Shown one piece after another: positions 27,528 to 37,192 of a DNA stretch of 64,000 bases. The DNA comes from an uncultured Bacteroidota bacterium (lineage in GTDB: Bacteria > Bacteroidota > Bacteroidia > Chitinophagales > Chitinophagaceae), in NCBI GenBank assembly GCA_903819975.1, contig CAIJFI010000001.1, forward strand, positions 109,579-173,578, in the 5' to 3' direction. The notes beneath the pieces are model-generated. The model searched no databases, had not been told where the DNA came from, and was given only the letters and a program-made list of their open reading frames with translations. Numbering within the stretch: position 1 is the stretch's first letter; the number at the start of each line of letters is the position of its first letter. The translations under genes were made by a program, and so were the position numbers.

Positions 27528-28793
27528 ATGGGAATTATACGCCATATATCATTTTTACAGGCTGTTTTTAAACATAGCCTTACTGCATTTGGGGGGCCTC
27601 AGGTCCATACAAGTCTTATGCAGTATCGTTTTGTTGAAAAAAGAAGGGATATTAGCAATGAAGAATTATTAGAATACAATGCCTTTTGTCAGTTGCTACC
27701 AGGGGCTTCTTCCACACAAACTATTGTACTGGTTGCTTACAAAAGAGGTGGTGTGCCATTGGCATTTTTAACCTTGCTGGTATGGATGTTTCCTGCAACA
27801 TGTATCATGACGCTAGCCGCAATAGCCTATTCTCAATTTGATATGCAGATAGGGATAAAGTATTTAAGGTACCTACAGCCAATGTCTATTGGGTTCATTG
27901 CTAGTGCTACATTGTTACTTTATAAAAAAGCAATTAACAGTAATATCACAAAAATTATTTTTGCGCTAGCTAGTGTTATTGTAATTATTGGATTTAAAAC
28001 CCCATGGACAATACCTGTTGTAATTATCTTAGCTGGTGTTGCAACCAATTTTAGTAAGAAAAGAATTCCAAGTGACGGAGCTGCACCTAAGACAATTAAA
28101 TGGAGCGCTTTAATAATTTTTGCGGGTTTATTTTTAACAGCCGGTTTTTTGTCAGAGCAATCTACAAGGCATAATTGGAAACTTCAAAAAGCATTTAATT
28201 TATTTGAAACTAATTACCGATTTGGAAGTTTTGTTTTTGGCGGTGGGGATGTACTTATCCCAATGATGTACGAGCAATATGTTACCAGACCTAATTCTCC
28301 AAGGGTGATTCAAAATAAGCGTGATGTAATTAAAATTTCTAGCGATGCATTTTTAACTGGATCAGGATTAGTGAGAGCAGTGCCGGGTCCTATATTTTCT
28401 ATTGCAAGTTATACTGGGGCAATGGCTTTAAAAGACAAGGGCGTTTTTTGGCAAATCGCAGGTGCAATTATTGCAAGCGTCGGCGTCTTTTTGCCAAGTT
28501 TTCTTATTGTACTATTTTGTTTTCCAATTTGGCAAATGCTAAAGCGATATGCCATTTTTTATAGATCATTGGAAGGAATCAATGCTGCTGTTGTTGGTAT
28601 TATGTTAGGCGCTACAATGTATCTATCAAAGGATATTAGCATTAATTTAATAAATGCTTCTACTATAGTTTGGGCATTATCCTTGGGTACATTTTTTGCT
28701 AGCACCTATCTTATTTATAAGCAAAAACTAGCAACACAATGGATTGTATTATTGGTAATTTTGTTGGGTTTTATTGGCAATCTTTTCACATAG
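27528..28793 (+). CDS. chrA: Chromate transporter (CHR family, two-domain)
   Basis: 421 residues from the ATG at 27528; the frame is open to an ATG at 27477, but the core begins about 20 residues after the later start. It has two homologous halves: the first with LTAFGGPQVH and LLPGASSTQTIV, the second with FVFGGGDVLIPMM and AVPGPIFSIASYTGA. About ten to twelve hydrophobic spans place it in the inner membrane. The CHR family exports chromate, often in exchange for sulfate; many genomic members have not been tested. It is unlinked to other metal genes except the distant arsenic pair. Confidence 0.88.
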   Translation: MGIIRHISFLQAVFKHSLTAFGGPQVHTSLMQYRFVEKRRDISNEELLEYNAFCQLLPGASSTQTIVLVAYKRGGVPLAFLTLLVWMFPATCIMTLAAIAYSQFDMQIGIKYLRYLQPMSIGFIASATLLLYKKAINSNITKIIFALASVIVIIGFKTPWTIPVVIILAGVATNFSKKRIPSDGAAPKTIKWSALIIFAGLFLTAGFLSEQSTRHNWKLQKAFNLFETNYRFGSFVFGGGDVLIPMMYEQYVTRPNSPRVIQNKRDVIKISSDAFLTGSGLVRAVPGPIFSIASYTGAMALKDKGVFWQIAGAIIASVGVFLPSFLIVLFCFPIWQMLKRYAIFYRSLEGINAAVVGIMLGATMYLSKDISINLINASTIVWALSLGTFFASTYLIYKQKLATQWIVLLVILLGFIGNLFT

Positions 28794-28871
28794 TTCCTCT
28801 AAAAGGTAAAAACCTGTTAATTTATTTACCAATCTCCATATTTTATTATTTCCTGACCTAATATTGCATCA

Positions 28872-29603
28872 ATGAAGATTAGGTATTTTATTGTTTTAAT
28901 ATTTCTGTTCTGTTTTATAATCAAGACAAACGCACAATCATCTACTGTAAGTGGTGTTGTTTACGATATCTCTGGGAATCGTCCCATAGAATCTGTTATT
29001 GTAAATAGTGGCAGAAGTCATACAGTTACCGACTCACTTGGTAGATATATTATTACGGTGAAATCTAAGGATTCAATTTGGTTTTCTCTGTTTGGTAAAA
29101 GCACTCAAAAATATCCACTTGATACTGTTTCGGATCCACACAATTTCAATATTATGATTCATGTTGCTGGATATGATTTGCCTGAAGTAAAAGTTAGAAG
29201 TAGCTATTACAAACTTGACTCAATCCAGAACAGAAATGATTATGCAAAATATTTTAACTATGAGCCTCCTGGCCTAAGATTAAGCGACAAGCAGCAACTA
29301 TTTGGACCTTCTGGCCTTACCATTGGATTAGATTTAGATGAGATTATCAATATGTTTAGATTTCATAGAAACAGAAATCTACAGTTTTTACAAAAAAGGT
29401 TAGTATCACAAGAGCATGACAAATATGTGGATTATCGTTTTACAAGTAGGTTTGTGAAAAAATTAACCCATTTGGACGGGGATGCCTTGGCTAAATTCAT
29501 GAGTTACTGCAGGCCTTCCTATGAACTACTTGGGGTTCTAAACGACTTAGAGTTGGGCCTTTATATAGAAAAGAAATACGCGGAGTACAAAAGGGGACAT
29601 TAA
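28872..29603 (+). CDS. Secreted carboxypeptidase-regulatory-like domain protein
   Basis: 243 residues. Signal peptide about 1-22 (YFIVLIFLFCFIIKTNAQ). A single carboxypeptidase-regulatory-like beta-sandwich spans about 24-105 (VSGVVYDISGNRPIESVIVN, DSLGRYIITVKSKDSIWFS). The remaining 140 residues are mixed helical and charged (NRNDYAKYFNYEPPG, HRNRNLQFLQKRLVS) with no known motif. No TonB plug or barrel follows, so it is not a receptor. Similar stand-alone proteins are common in Bacteroidota and probably act in the periplasm or outer membrane. Function unknown. Confidence 0.8.
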   Translation: MKIRYFIVLIFLFCFIIKTNAQSSTVSGVVYDISGNRPIESVIVNSGRSHTVTDSLGRYIITVKSKDSIWFSLFGKSTQKYPLDTVSDPHNFNIMIHVAGYDLPEVKVRSSYYKLDSIQNRNDYAKYFNYEPPGLRLSDKQQLFGPSGLTIGLDLDEIINMFRFHRNRNLQFLQKRLVSQEHDKYVDYRFTSRFVKKLTHLDGDALAKFMSYCRPSYELLGVLNDLELGLYIEKKYAEYKRGH

Positions 29604-29689
29604 GCTAGGCTTAAGGTTCAAGCCACTCATCTATTTTATTTCAATAAAACCTAGGGTTTGACTATCTTTATTGGCTAAAATTCAGTCAC

Positions 29690-30739
29690 TTGAGAAAGAT
29701 ACATTTAATTGCCCTTGCTGGCCTTTTATTGGTTGTTGCTTGTAAAGAAAAAGCCAAAACTATTGATAAGTTTAATCCTAATGCAGCCGTTTCCGTAGAC
29801 GTAACAATTGCTGAAGCACAAAAAGTGGATAAGCAGATAGAAGTTAACGGAAGCGTTTTAGCAAATGACTATGTTGAATTACATCCAGAAGCGAACGGTA
29901 GGATTACTTTTTTACAAGTGTCAGAAGGTAATTTAGTAAAAGCGGGTACTGTAATTGCAAAGTTGAATGATGCAGATTTACAAGCTCAGTTGTCTAAAGC
30001 TAAAGCTCAATTAGACCTTGCAATAATTAATGAACAAAGGAATAAACAATTATTGGCGATAAAAGGAATTAATCAAAGCGATTATGATGCATCCTTACAA
30101 CAAGTTAAAAGTATTCAAGCAGATGTAGCGTACACACAGTCTTTAATTGAAAAGACAATTGTCAAAGCTCCATTTACGGGTCAGATTGGTTTAAGACAGG
30201 TTAGTGTGGGTGCTTATATTACAACAGCAACTACGATTGCTACGATTCAAAATCTAGGACAATTAAAAATGGACTTTACAATTCCTGAAGTTTATGCATC
30301 ATATGTAAAAGTTGGGAAAAAGATAAATATTACAACTACTGCAAATGGAGAAGCTAAAGTAATTGGTACGATAACTGCAATTGAACCTCAAATTATTGCA
30401 GCTTCAAGAAATTTAAAAGTACGCACAAGCTTTCAAGGCAAGGTTTTGCCAGGGGCTTTTGCAAAAGTATACTTAGGTGAGTCAAATGCTAAACCAAGTA
30501 TCATGGTGCCTTCAAATGTTATTATCCCGGATTCAAAATCAAAACAAATTGTCATTGTAAAAAATGGCCAAGCAAAATTTGTTAATGTAGAGACTGGATA
30601 TCGAACACAAACTGCAGTTGAAATTACCAAAGGCCTACAATTAGGCGATAGCGTAATTGTAGCAGGCATGTTGTTTGTTAAAGACGGATCTAAATTAAAA
30701 ATTGGAAAGACCTTATCCAATATCGATATTACCAAATAG
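29690..30739 (+). CDS. RND efflux periplasmic adaptor lipoprotein
   Basis: 349 residues from a TTG start at 29690; no usable ATG lies near, and the signal sequence IHLIALAGLLLVVACKEK begins at once, so the TTG is convincing. Cys18 is the lipidation site. Membrane-fusion order: N-terminal strand, lipoyl half-motif (VELHPEANGRITFLQVSEGN), alpha-hairpin (about 95-145), second lipoyl half (IVKAPFTGQIGLRQVSVG), beta-barrel and membrane-proximal domain (VPSNVIIPDSKSKQ). It links the inner-membrane pump to an outer-membrane channel. The pump gene follows after 25 bases. Confidence 0.92.
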   Translation: MRKIHLIALAGLLLVVACKEKAKTIDKFNPNAAVSVDVTIAEAQKVDKQIEVNGSVLANDYVELHPEANGRITFLQVSEGNLVKAGTVIAKLNDADLQAQLSKAKAQLDLAIINEQRNKQLLAIKGINQSDYDASLQQVKSIQADVAYTQSLIEKTIVKAPFTGQIGLRQVSVGAYITTATTIATIQNLGQLKMDFTIPEVYASYVKVGKKINITTTANGEAKVIGTITAIEPQIIAASRNLKVRTSFQGKVLPGAFAKVYLGESNAKPSIMVPSNVIIPDSKSKQIVIVKNGQAKFVNVETGYRTQTAVEITKGLQLGDSVIVAGMLFVKDGSKLKIGKTLSNIDITK

Positions 30740-30764
30740 GCTTTTTAAAATTCAAGTTATCTAG

Positions 30765-33700
30765 ATGAATATATCAGAACTTTCATTAAAGCGACCGGTG
30801 CTTGCAACGGTAATGAACATCGCAATTATTATTTTTGGTTTGGTTGGATTTTCTTTCTTAGCATTAAGAGAATATCCCGCAATTGACCCTCCAATTATCA
30901 TGGTGCAAACCAGTTATACAGGCGCCAATGCCGAAGTAATACAAAGTCAAATCACCGAGCCGTTGGAAAAGGGGATTAATGGTATACCTGGTATCAGAAC
31001 CATCAATTCTTCAAGTTCGGTTGGTAACTCAAATATTACTGTAGAGTTTAATTTGGGTGTGAATTTGGAAACTGCAGCTAACGACGTTCGAGATAAAGTT
31101 TCCCAAGCATTAAGATCTTTACCACAGGACATTACTAGTCCACCAGTGGTGTCAAAAGCAGACGCAAGTGACTTTATTATGATGTTGACTGTTCGTAGTA
31201 AAACAAAGGGTTTGTTAGAGTTGACGGAGTATGCTGAAAATGTTTTACAGCAACGTTTTCAGACAATTGACGAAGTAAGTAATGTGGGAATTAGGGGGAA
31301 GCGTCAGTCTATGCGTATTTATCCAAATGCAGATTTGTTAAATTCATATGGTATCGCGTTTAATGACATACAAAATGGATTAAATAAAGAAAATGTGGAA
31401 TTGCCAGCCGGGGGTATCAATGGTAATAAATCTGAATTTGTAATTAGAACATTAGGAAGATTAAGTAAGGAGTCTGACTTTAGAAATATTATTTTAAAAG
31501 AAGATGCAAACGGTATTGTGCGATTAGGTGACGTTGCAAAAGTAGAATTAGGACCTGAGCAAGAAGACCAGGGTACTTATTTTAACGGAGTGCCAGTAGT
31601 AATGCTAACAGTGTCGCCACAGCCTGGAGCGAATCAAATTAAAATCGCTGATGAATTTTATAAAAGATTAGAGGAAGTTAAAAAACAAAATAAATCAGAT
31701 ATTGAATTTGCTGTTCCTATTGACAACACACTTAATATTCGTAGAGCTTTAAACGAGGTAAAAGAAACTATTTTTATTTCATTTGCTTTAGTAGTATTTG
31801 TGATATTCTTCTTCTTTAGAAACTGGCTTATTGCTATTCGTCCTTTAATAGATATTCCTATTTCCTTGATTGCCACTTTCTTTATTATGTACTTGGCAGG
31901 GTTCTCCATTAATGTATTAACCTTATTGGCGATTGTACTTGCAACAGGGTTGGTTGTGGATGACGGAATTGTAGTTACAGAAAATATATTTAGAAAAATA
32001 GAAGAAGGTCTTTCCTTAAAAGATGCTGCAAGAGAAGGAAGTAAAGAAATTTTCTTTGCCGTTATATCAACTTCTATCACATTGGCGGTTGTGTTTATGC
32101 CAGTAATTTTCTTACAAGGATTTGTTGGATCATTATTTAAAGAATTTGGTGTTGTAGTTGCAGGAGCGGTATTGGTTTCGGCATTTGTATCCTTAACAAT
32201 TACGCCTGTATTGAATGTGTATTTGAATAGAAAAGACGGCGCGCATGGTAAATTCTATGAGCGTACCGAACCATTCTTTAGAGGGCTTGAATCTGGCTAT
32301 AAAAATTTATTAGCTAATTTCTTAAAAATTCGTTGGGTTGCTTGGGTAATTGTAATTGCCTGCGTGGGCTTAATTTTTATTTTAGGGAAAACAATACAAA
32401 GTGAATTAGCCCCATTAGAAGACAAAGGTTCAGTAAGAATCACTTTGACGGGTGCGGAAGGAACTAGTTATGAGGATATGAAAGATGATTTATTGAAGGC
32501 GGTGAAAATTATGCAGGATTCATTCCCTGAACAAGCTTTCACATGGGGTAGTGTTCCTGGTTATGGTGGGTCTAGTGGTAATAGTTCGGCTTCGGGTCGT
32601 ATTGGATTAGTTGACAAAGCAGATAGATTAAGAACACAATCTGAAATTGCATTGGATTTAAATAAAAAAATGAAACGTTTTAAAAACGTGCGTGTTTTTG
32701 CAATTGAAGAACAAACTATTTCCGTTGGTATGATGTCTAGAGGATCCTTGCCTGTTCAATTTATTATTCAGAACTTGGATTTCCAAAAAATCAAAACAGC
32801 CATCCCTAAATTTTTAGATGCAGCGCGTAAGGATAAAACTTTCCAAAACGTAGATGTGAATTTAAAGTTCAATAAACCTGAACTGGATTTATCAATTGAC
32901 CGTATGCGTGTGAGAGATTTAGGATTAACTACTGCCGATGTAGCACAAGCATTACAAGCAGCATTTAGCGGCGCTCGTTCGGCTTATTTTATTATGAACG
33001 ATCGTCAATATCAGGTAATCACTCAGGTAGCTAGATCAGAAAGAAATACGCCTGCGGATATTGATAAAATTTATGTTAGGAATAATAAAGGTGAAAATGT
33101 TCCTATTTCTAGTGTATTAACTACCGAAGAAAATAGTAATCCACCTAATTTATACCACTATAATCGTTTTAATTCTGCAACTGTTTCTGCATCATTAGCC
33201 GAAGGAAAAACAATTGGCGATGGTGTAGCAGCAATGGAACGTATTGCAAAGGATCAGTTAGATGAAAGCTATCAAACTGCATTAAGTGGTGCGTCTAGAG
33301 ATTTTAAAGAAAGTTCTTCTAATACATCTCAAGCATTATTGCTTGCCTTAATTTTAATTTACTTAGTATTAGCAGCGCAATTTGAAAGCTTTACCGATCC
33401 GTTTATTATTATGATTACGGTGCCTTTGGCATTAGCTGGAGCATTATTGTGTTTATGGATATTTAATCAAACATTAAATATCTTCTCTCAAATCGGAATC
33501 ATCATGCTTATTGGTTTAGTAACTAAGAATGGTATATTAATTGTAGAGTTTGCTAATAAAAAACGCGAAGCGGGACTGCCAATTAGAGAAGCAGTTTTAG
33601 AAGCGGCAGCCCAACGTTTCCGTCCTATTTTAATGACAAGTTTAGCAACTGCATTAGGTGCTTTGCCAATTGCAATTAGTTTAGGTGCTGCGGCTACTAG

Positions 33701-33821
33701 TCGTAAACCATTGGGTACAGTTGTGGTTGGAGGCTTGTTGTTCTCATTGGTGCTAACTTTATTTGTGATCCCTTCGGTATATACATATGTTTCAAGTAAA
33801 CACCGTAGACAAGTAGATTAG
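30765..33821 (+). CDS. RND multidrug efflux pump, inner-membrane subunit
   Basis: 1018 residues, standard for HAE1-type pumps such as AcrB. TM1 follows the start (LSLKRPVLATVMNIAIIIFG), then the first periplasmic porter loop (GANAEVIQSQITEPLEKGIN). TM2-6 include GLVVDDGIVVTENI with the paired Asp residues of the proton relay, and a second half repeats the layout (IYLVLAAQFESFTDPFII; LIGLVTKNGILIVEFAN). It exports toxic compounds using proton motive force. It is in an operon with the adaptor gene. No TolC-like outer-membrane gene follows; the next gene, 23 bases on, is an unrelated lipoprotein, so a channel encoded elsewhere must be shared. Confidence 0.96.
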   Translation: MNISELSLKRPVLATVMNIAIIIFGLVGFSFLALREYPAIDPPIIMVQTSYTGANAEVIQSQITEPLEKGINGIPGIRTINSSSSVGNSNITVEFNLGVNLETAANDVRDKVSQALRSLPQDITSPPVVSKADASDFIMMLTVRSKTKGLLELTEYAENVLQQRFQTIDEVSNVGIRGKRQSMRIYPNADLLNSYGIAFNDIQNGLNKENVELPAGGINGNKSEFVIRTLGRLSKESDFRNIILKEDANGIVRLGDVAKVELGPEQEDQGTYFNGVPVVMLTVSPQPGANQIKIADEFYKRLEEVKKQNKSDIEFAVPIDNTLNIRRALNEVKETIFISFALVVFVIFFFFRNWLIAIRPLIDIPISLIATFFIMYLAGFSINVLTLLAIVLATGLVVDDGIVVTENIFRKIEEGLSLKDAAREGSKEIFFAVISTSITLAVVFMPVIFLQGFVGSLFKEFGVVVAGAVLVSAFVSLTITPVLNVYLNRKDGAHGKFYERTEPFFRGLESGYKNLLANFLKIRWVAWVIVIACVGLIFILGKTIQSELAPLEDKGSVRITLTGAEGTSYEDMKDDLLKAVKIMQDSFPEQAFTWGSVPGYGGSSGNSSASGRIGLVDKADRLRTQSEIALDLNKKMKRFKNVRVFAIEEQTISVGMMSRGSLPVQFIIQNLDFQKIKTAIPKFLDAARKDKTFQNVDVNLKFNKPELDLSIDRMRVRDLGLTTADVAQALQAAFSGARSAYFIMNDRQYQVITQVARSERNTPADIDKIYVRNNKGENVPISSVLTTEENSNPPNLYHYNRFNSATVSASLAEGKTIGDGVAAMERIAKDQLDESYQTALSGASRDFKESSSNTSQALLLALILIYLVLAAQFESFTDPFIIMITVPLALAGALLCLWIFNQTLNIFSQIGIIMLIGLVTKNGILIVEFANKKREAGLPIREAVLEAAAQRFRPILMTSLATALGALPIAISLGAAATSRKPLGTVVVGGLLFSLVLTLFVIPSVYTYVSSKHRRQVD

Positions 33822-33844
33822 CAACTAATTTGTATCTTGGTAGA

Positions 33845-34951
33845 ATGAAAAATATTCTTATTCTATCTTTATTTATACTAGCGGCTTGTAATTTTTCCAA
33901 TAAAAAGGAGAAGTCACAAGCCGCTTGGTCTTTTAATGAGTTTGTGAAATTGGACAGTGCAAATCCGATTCTGTTACCAGACACGAATTTTACATTTAAT
34001 TGCCCGGTTCAAAAAGGGTTAGTGCGTTGGCAGTCAAAAAATGTTTTAAATCCAACTGCGTTTGTAAAAGATGGGAAAGTGTATTTAATTTATCGTGCTC
34101 AGGATAGTGCAATGACTTCTCGTTTAGGACTTGCAATAAGTGAAGACGGCATTCATTTTAAAAAGCAAGCCGCTCCTATTTTTTATCCAGCTAATGATTC
34201 TGTTTTAAAATATGAATGGAAGGGTGGTGTAGAAGATCCAAGAATAATTTCCATGCCAGATAGTAGTTTTTTACTTACTTATACTTCCTATGATGGTAAA
34301 ATGGCAAGACTTTGTTTTGCAACCACACGAGACTTAATTCATTGGGAAAAAAGAGGGCCTGTTTTACAGTCTCCAAAATATATTAATAGCTGGTCAAAGT
34401 CTGGTGCTATTATAGTTGAAAAAGTTGGCGAGAAGATGGTGGCAAAAAAAATAAACGGGAAGTATTGGATGTATTTTGGCGACACCGATTTATTCATGGC
34501 CACATCCTCCGACTTATTACATTGGTATGCTTTGGAGAATAGTGAAAGCCAAAAATTAGTAAGTGTATTACAGCCTAGGGCAGGTTATTTTGATAGTAGA
34601 CTTGTAGAGCCAGGTCCTTATGCATTATATACAAATAATGGCATTGTGTTAGTTTATAATAGTAGTAATGCTGCCAATAACAATGATACGACGCAGCCTA
34701 AATATACCTATGCTGCCGGTCAAGCATTATTTGATTTGAATGCGCCATATAAATTAATAGACAGATCTCGTGATTATTTTATGCATCCCGACAAGCCTTA
34801 TGAATTAAAGGGGGAAGTAAACAATGTTTGCTTTGTTGAAGGGCTCGTATTTTTCAAAAACCAATGGATATTGTATTATGGTACCGCAGATTCAAAAATT
34901 GCAGTAGCTATTGGCAAACCAAATTCTTTTTTATTTACTGCACCTAATTAG
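33845..34951 (+). CDS. GH130-like five-bladed propeller lipoprotein
   Basis: 368 residues from the ATG at 33845 (an upstream ATG at 33830 adds MYLGR). Lipobox ILAAC with Cys16 lipidated. The body looks like a glycosidase-family-130/DUF377 five-bladed beta-propeller: NPTAFVKDGKVYLIYRAQ, WKGGVEDPRIISMPDSSFL, SWSKSGAIIVE, KYWMYFGDT and a closing WILYYGTADSKIAVA. GH130 enzymes are phosphorylases or hydrolases acting on beta-mannosides, and GGVEDPR is the most family-like motif. A lipoprotein form implies action outside the cytoplasm. It follows the RND pump gene by 23 bases; the link may be incidental. Confidence 0.8.
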   Translation: MKNILILSLFILAACNFSNKKEKSQAAWSFNEFVKLDSANPILLPDTNFTFNCPVQKGLVRWQSKNVLNPTAFVKDGKVYLIYRAQDSAMTSRLGLAISEDGIHFKKQAAPIFYPANDSVLKYEWKGGVEDPRIISMPDSSFLLTYTSYDGKMARLCFATTRDLIHWEKRGPVLQSPKYINSWSKSGAIIVEKVGEKMVAKKINGKYWMYFGDTDLFMATSSDLLHWYALENSESQKLVSVLQPRAGYFDSRLVEPGPYALYTNNGIVLVYNSSNAANNNDTTQPKYTYAAGQALFDLNAPYKLIDRSRDYFMHPDKPYELKGEVNNVCFVEGLVFFKNQWILYYGTADSKIAVAIGKPNSFLFTAPN

Positions 34952-34961
34952 TGAAATATAT

Positions 34962-35945
34962 TTAGTGCTTAATAATTTTAGACATAATAAATTCTTTAGT
35001 TGCAGCCTCGACAGTTACAATGTCTTTGGAAACAATAGGAGAACCTAATACATGGTTTTCTGCATTTGGAATCGCAATTCCTTTCTTTAAACTATCTGGT
35101 GTTCCAATTTCAGAAAGCATTTTTTTTATTGCGCTGACTTTAACTACATTGTCTTGGTGTTGTTCGTCCTTGTAATAATATAATGCTAAACTTGGTTGAT
35201 GTATTTTTTGAAATGTTTCTTTTGTCATTGTTGCTTCAATTAAATTTTGAAGCTCAACTGTAGATTCTAATCGGTAATGCGTGTTCCAGTATTTTGGATA
35301 TTCATTGTTTTTGAATGCAATATTTGCATAATCTCCTTTCTTTACAAGTCTTGCAATTTGTAAGCCCCATGGATTATTAAGGAGTGGAGCAGCTGGGTTG
35401 TTAATTTCAATATTAGGAGAATACATTATAAGCCCGGCGATTTCAGGGTATGCTGCTGCTAATTGTAAAGACAAAGTGCCGCCAGTTGAGGTGCTCATTA
35501 AAATAACCTTCTTCCCTAATTTTTTTCCTATGGCATATGCTTCCTTTGCAGATTCCCAATAATTTTCGGCCGTCAAATTCATTAAATCTTCGGTTGTATC
35601 AATTCCATGTTCTGCTAATCTTGCTAAATATAAATTGCAATGAAATGCTTTCGCAATATTTTCATGAACAGGCGCCCCTTCCATTTGACTTGCACTAAAA
35701 CCATGTAAGTATACTATTGCATATTCGCTAACTTGATGTGTGCTATCTGCCCAAATAATTTTAGCCTCGTTATTAGGTTTTATATGATGTTGTTTTTCAC
35801 CAGCTTGTACAAGACTGTCTAAATTGGCATTGTTTGCAATGGCAGGAAGGGTATTGCTAAATACGGGTGCCGACGGGTGTGGCCCTAAAAGGTAAGCAAT
35901 ACTTAGGATGACTAAAATCATCAAACCAAATTTTAAGGCACGCAT
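34962..35945 (-). CDS. Alpha/beta hydrolase (carboxylesterase-like), membrane-anchored
   Basis: 327 residues with an N-terminal hydrophobic segment (about 5-21, FGLMILVILSIAYLLGP) acting as signal or anchor. Hydrolase features: YLHGFSASQMEGAPV (oxyanion region), nucleophile elbow MSTSTGGTLSL (about 184-194, with S-x-S-x-G in place of G-x-S-x-G), late acid near YYKDEQHQD and His in NAENHVLGS (about 306-314). The elbow Gly-to-Ser change is seen in some esterases. It probably cleaves an ester in the periplasm; substrate unknown. It converges with the GH130-like gene (10-base gap) and diverges from the next gene. Confidence 0.85.
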   Translation of the reverse strand: MRALKFGLMILVILSIAYLLGPHPSAPVFSNTLPAIANNANLDSLVQAGEKQHHIKPNNEAKIIWADSTHQVSEYAIVYLHGFSASQMEGAPVHENIAKAFHCNLYLARLAEHGIDTTEDLMNLTAENYWESAKEAYAIGKKLGKKVILMSTSTGGTLSLQLAAAYPEIAGLIMYSPNIEINNPAAPLLNNPWGLQIARLVKKGDYANIAFKNNEYPKYWNTHYRLESTVELQNLIEATMTKETFQKIHQPSLALYYYKDEQHQDNVVKVSAIKKMLSEIGTPDSLKKGIAIPNAENHVLGSPIVSKDIVTVEAATKEFIMSKIIKH

Positions 35946-36027
35946 AGTGTTAATTTGATTTAAAGCTAATTAATTCGATGTTCAATAAAAAATATTTTGC
36001 GTACCTTGATTTCCTAAAAACCTTGCC

Positions 36028-37116
36028 ATGTCAAACCAAAGATTTTTATCCCTTGATGTATTTAGGGGTATGACTATTTGTTTAATGATTATTGTGAATA
36101 CGCCTGGAGATGGCGCTGCAACATTTGCACCCTTCTTGCATGCTCATTGGAATGGGTTCACACCAACCGATTTGGTTTTTCCTTCCTTTTTATTTGCCGT
36201 GGGTAATGCAATGAGTTTCGTTCTTCCAAAATGGGAGAAGCTTTCCAATGCAACGGTTTTATTTAGAATCATTAAACGAACTGCACTTATATTTTTATTA
36301 GGTTACCTAATGTATTGGTTCCCATTTACTGGACCCGTTGCGAATACTAGAATACTTGGTGTTTTACAACGAATTGCTTTGTGTTATGGAATTGGTTCTA
36401 TCATTGCTTTTTATATGCATGAGCGCGTAATGATGATATTAGCTGCTATCCTGCTTTTAACTTACTGGTATATAAGTGTGCACTTTGGTTTGCCTGGGCA
36501 AGAGTTAACTATGACAGGTAATGCTGGTATTCTATTTGACAAATGGTTAATGGGAGATGCACATATGTATCATGGAGAAGGTATCGCATTTGATCCAGAA
36601 GGATGGTTAAGTACTTTACCTGCCATTGTAAATGTTTTAATTGGGTATAGAGTTGGTACATTTATTCAAGAAAAAGGCAAAACCTATGAGGGCTTAACGC
36701 ACTTATTAATGTGGGGTGCTGGTTTTATATTTTTAGGTTTTATGTGGAATTATCAATTCCCAATTAATAAGAAATTATGGTCAAGTAGTTTTGTAATGCT
36801 TACGGTTGGGCTTGATATGGTTATTATTGGAACCATCATTTATCGCATAGAACTGCAACGTCAATTACAATTTTCGGGATTTTTTGAGGTTTTTGGTAAG
36901 AATCCTTTGGTGATTTACTTGTTCTCGGAGGTGCTTGCAACTACCTTAAATATGGTTCAAGTTGGTGATATATCACTTTTTGAATGGATTTTCGGTCATG
37001 GATTCTCACATTTTGCCCCTTATTGGGCTTCATTGGCCTTTGCAATAAGCTACATGTTGGTTTGTTGGTTATTGGGTTATATATTAGATAAATATAAAAT
37101 ATATATTAGAGTGTAA
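36028..37116 (+). CDS. HGSNAT-like multi-pass acyltransferase (DUF5009 type)
   Basis: 362 residues, about ten hydrophobic spans. It opens RFLSLDVFRGMTICLMIIVN, the signature of the COG4299/heparan-alpha-glucosaminide N-acetyltransferase group, followed by HAHWNGFTPTDLVFPSFLF with the conserved His/Asp region, and RILGVLQRIALCYG. In animals the relative moves acetyl from cytosolic acetyl-CoA across a membrane to a sugar amine. Bacterial members are thought to acetylate cell-surface or periplasmic sugars, but the acceptor is unknown. It has no obvious partner gene. Confidence 0.85.
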   Translation: MSNQRFLSLDVFRGMTICLMIIVNTPGDGAATFAPFLHAHWNGFTPTDLVFPSFLFAVGNAMSFVLPKWEKLSNATVLFRIIKRTALIFLLGYLMYWFPFTGPVANTRILGVLQRIALCYGIGSIIAFYMHERVMMILAAILLLTYWYISVHFGLPGQELTMTGNAGILFDKWLMGDAHMYHGEGIAFDPEGWLSTLPAIVNVLIGYRVGTFIQEKGKTYEGLTHLLMWGAGFIFLGFMWNYQFPINKKLWSSSFVMLTVGLDMVIIGTIIYRIELQRQLQFSGFFEVFGKNPLVIYLFSEVLATTLNMVQVGDISLFEWIFGHGFSHFAPYWASLAFAISYMLVCWLLGYILDKYKIYIRV

Positions 37117-37167
37117 ATCTATTCACTCCTTTTTTCCCTTTTGTTTTTTTTAGGACTGTAAACGGCG

Positions 37168-37175
37168 TACCTTTG
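37168..37175 (+). promoter_or_regulatory. -7 box of typA
   Basis: TAccTTTG matches the consensus, 17 bases before the typA ATG. A TTTG at 37140-37143 lies 24 bases upstream, slightly long for a -33 element. Confidence 0.6.
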
Positions 37176-37192
37176 CAGCCTCAAAACAGTAC

